Shown here one piece after another: positions 30,227 to 31,156 of a stretch of 31,156 nucleotides of DNA. Numbering within the stretch: the stretch's first letter is position 1; each line of letters opens with the position of its first letter. Origin of the DNA: Clostridia bacterium. Its GTDB lineage: Bacteria; Bacillota_A; Clostridia; Christensenellales; Aristaeellaceae. The position numbers and the translations under genes were made by a program. The stretch covers positions 1 through 31,156 of the forward strand of contig JAFQEB010000056.1 of assembly GCA_017399225.1 (NCBI GenBank). Reading direction: 5' to 3'. The notes beneath the pieces are model-generated. The model saw only the letters and a list, made by a program, of their open reading frames with translations, was not told where the DNA came from and ran no database searches.

Positions 30227-30238
30227 GAATGTGTGAAC

Positions 30239-31156
30239 TTAGTTGTTGGCCATCTTGGCGATCTCAGCAGCCAGGTCGTCCTTGCGCTTCTCGATGCCCT
30301 CGCCGCGCTCGAAACGAGCATAGCGAACCACGTCGATGGGAGCGCCGGCAGCCTTCGCCACCTCGGCAACCAGACCCTTGATGGTCTTGTCGCCGTCCTT
30401 GACGAAGACCTGCTCCAGCAGGCAGACTTCCTTGTAGTACTTCTCGATCTGACCCTCGACGATCTTGTCGACGATCTTCTCGGGCTTGCCGGACTCCAGA
30501 GCCTTCACGCGGTAGATCTCGCGCTCCTTCTCCAGGTTCTCGGAGTTCACTTCCTCGCGGCGGACAGCCTCGGGCTTGGCAGCGGCGATCTGCAGGCACA
30601 GGTCGTGCGCCAGCTCCTTGACAGCCTCGTTGTCGCCGGCGGTGGTGGCCAGCTCGACCAGCACGCCCACCTTGCCGCCCATGTGGATGTAGGAGGACAC
30701 CAGGCCGGTGGTCTCGTAACGGGCAAAGCGGCGGATGGAGATCTTCTCGCCGATCGCCACGGTGGCGTCGGAGATCATGTTCTCGATGGTCTTGCTCTCG
30801 TCGTCCACGAACTTCTGAGCGTTCAGGGACTCGATGTCAGCGGGATTGGCCAGAGCCACATGCTTCGCAACGGAGTTGGCGAAGTTCATGAAGTTATCGG
30901 TCTTGGCAACGAAGTCGGTCTCGCAGTTGACTTCCACAACAGCGCCGACCTTGCCGCACTCGGTGATGTACTGGACAACAGCGCCTTCAGCAGCGATACG
31001 GCCAGCCTTCTTGGCAGCCTGGGCCAGGCCCTTCTCACGCAGCCAGTCGATGGCCTTGTCCATGTCGCCGTCGTTCTCCATGAGGGCCTTCTTGCAGTCC
31101 ATCATGCCGGCCTGAGTGCGCTCGCGCAGTTCCTTAACCAGAGCAGCAGTAATATT
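30239..31156 (-). CDS. tsf: Elongation factor Ts, 5' end beyond the window
   Basis: EF-Ts recharges EF-Tu with GTP. The frame is open to the window edge: 17 codons before the internal Met-Met ([16 protein letters not shown]) match the canonical N-terminus, so the gene starts just beyond base 31156, not at 31105. The visible 305 residues include [26 protein letters not shown] and the [10 protein letters not shown] core motif that contacts EF-Tu. Length and two-core-domain layout are normal for bacteria of this group. rpsB is expected next, beyond the window. A strong terminator follows the gene. Confidence 0.96.
   Translation of the reverse strand, partial: NITAALVKELRERTQAGMMDCKKALMENDGDMDKAIDWLREKGLAQAAKKAGRIAAEGAVVQYITECGKVGAVVEVNCETDFVAKTDNFMNFANSVAKHVALANPADIESLNAQKFVDDESKTIENMISDATVAIGEKISIRRFARYETTGLVSSYIHMGGKVGVLVELATTAGDNEAVKELAHDLCLQIAAAKPEAVRREEVNSENLEKEREIYRVKALESGKPEKIVDKIVEGQIEKYYKEVCLLEQVFVKDGDKTIKGLVAEVAKAAGAPIDVVRYARFERGEGIEKRKDDLAAEIAKMANN

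Noticed and set aside
31103..31105. tsf starting at the internal Met at 31105
   Set aside because: The 17 codons upstream match the conserved EF-Ts N-terminus and stay in frame to the window edge.

Overview
The window looks like a chromosomal segment of a GC-rich, low-to-moderately characterised member of the Clostridia (Bacillota). Three things point there: the right third carries the classic Firmicutes order tsf - pyrH - frr - uppS - cdsA - dxr - rseP - ispG; ribosome binding sites are strong AGGAGG types; and several promoters are near-consensus sigma-A sites with 17-base spacers. The protein style of the peptide transporter and the intergenic repeats recall gut or rumen Christensenellales-like Clostridia, but that placement is a guess from memory. 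No phage, plasmid, CRISPR, tRNA or rRNA was seen.

Layout. 1-2.5 kb (minus strand): pyroglutamyl peptidase (pcp) followed by a split YeeE/YedE-type membrane transporter. 2.5-3.0 kb: two inverted-repeat elements. 3.0-9.4 kb (plus strand): a BTAD/SARP-type regulator ending in what looks like a degenerate GGDEF domain, an RmlD-like reductase, an MFS transporter, cinA and an M48 (CAAX-type) membrane protease. 9.4-17.2 kb (minus strand): a five-gene oligopeptide-type ABC importer, oppABCDF order plus a small membrane protein. 17.7-20.7 kb (plus strand): an AraC-family regulator divergent from the importer, a secreted SH3-like protein, a cluster of DnaA-box-like sequences and a CwlD-like amidase. 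20.7-31.2 kb (minus strand): rluD, lspA, a DUF5665-like membrane protein, ispG, rseP, dxr, cdsA, uppS, a small unknown, frr, pyrH and the 5'-truncated tsf. This block supplies translation factors (EF-Ts, ribosome recycling), UMP kinase, isoprenoid precursors (Dxr, IspG), undecaprenyl carrier (UppS), phospholipid precursor (CdsA), and lipoprotein and membrane proteolysis (LspA, RseP).

The most unusual system is the importer. Its OppC-type permease carries seven RCC1-like repeats, enough for a complete seven-bladed beta-propeller, inserted in the extracellular loop after the first membrane helix. Its OppF-type ATPase carries a roughly 185-residue, largely coiled-coil insertion between the Walker A and Q-loop motifs. 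Its solute-binding protein has a signal peptide without a credible lipobox. A 73-residue single-pass membrane protein closes the operon. My working idea is that the propeller is a docking or sensing module on the outside, and the OppF insertion a partner-binding arm on the inside. The other notable signals are a same-orientation DnaA-box cluster away from dnaA, translation-start hairpins at cinA and the YedE-like gene, and several families of intergenic repeats.
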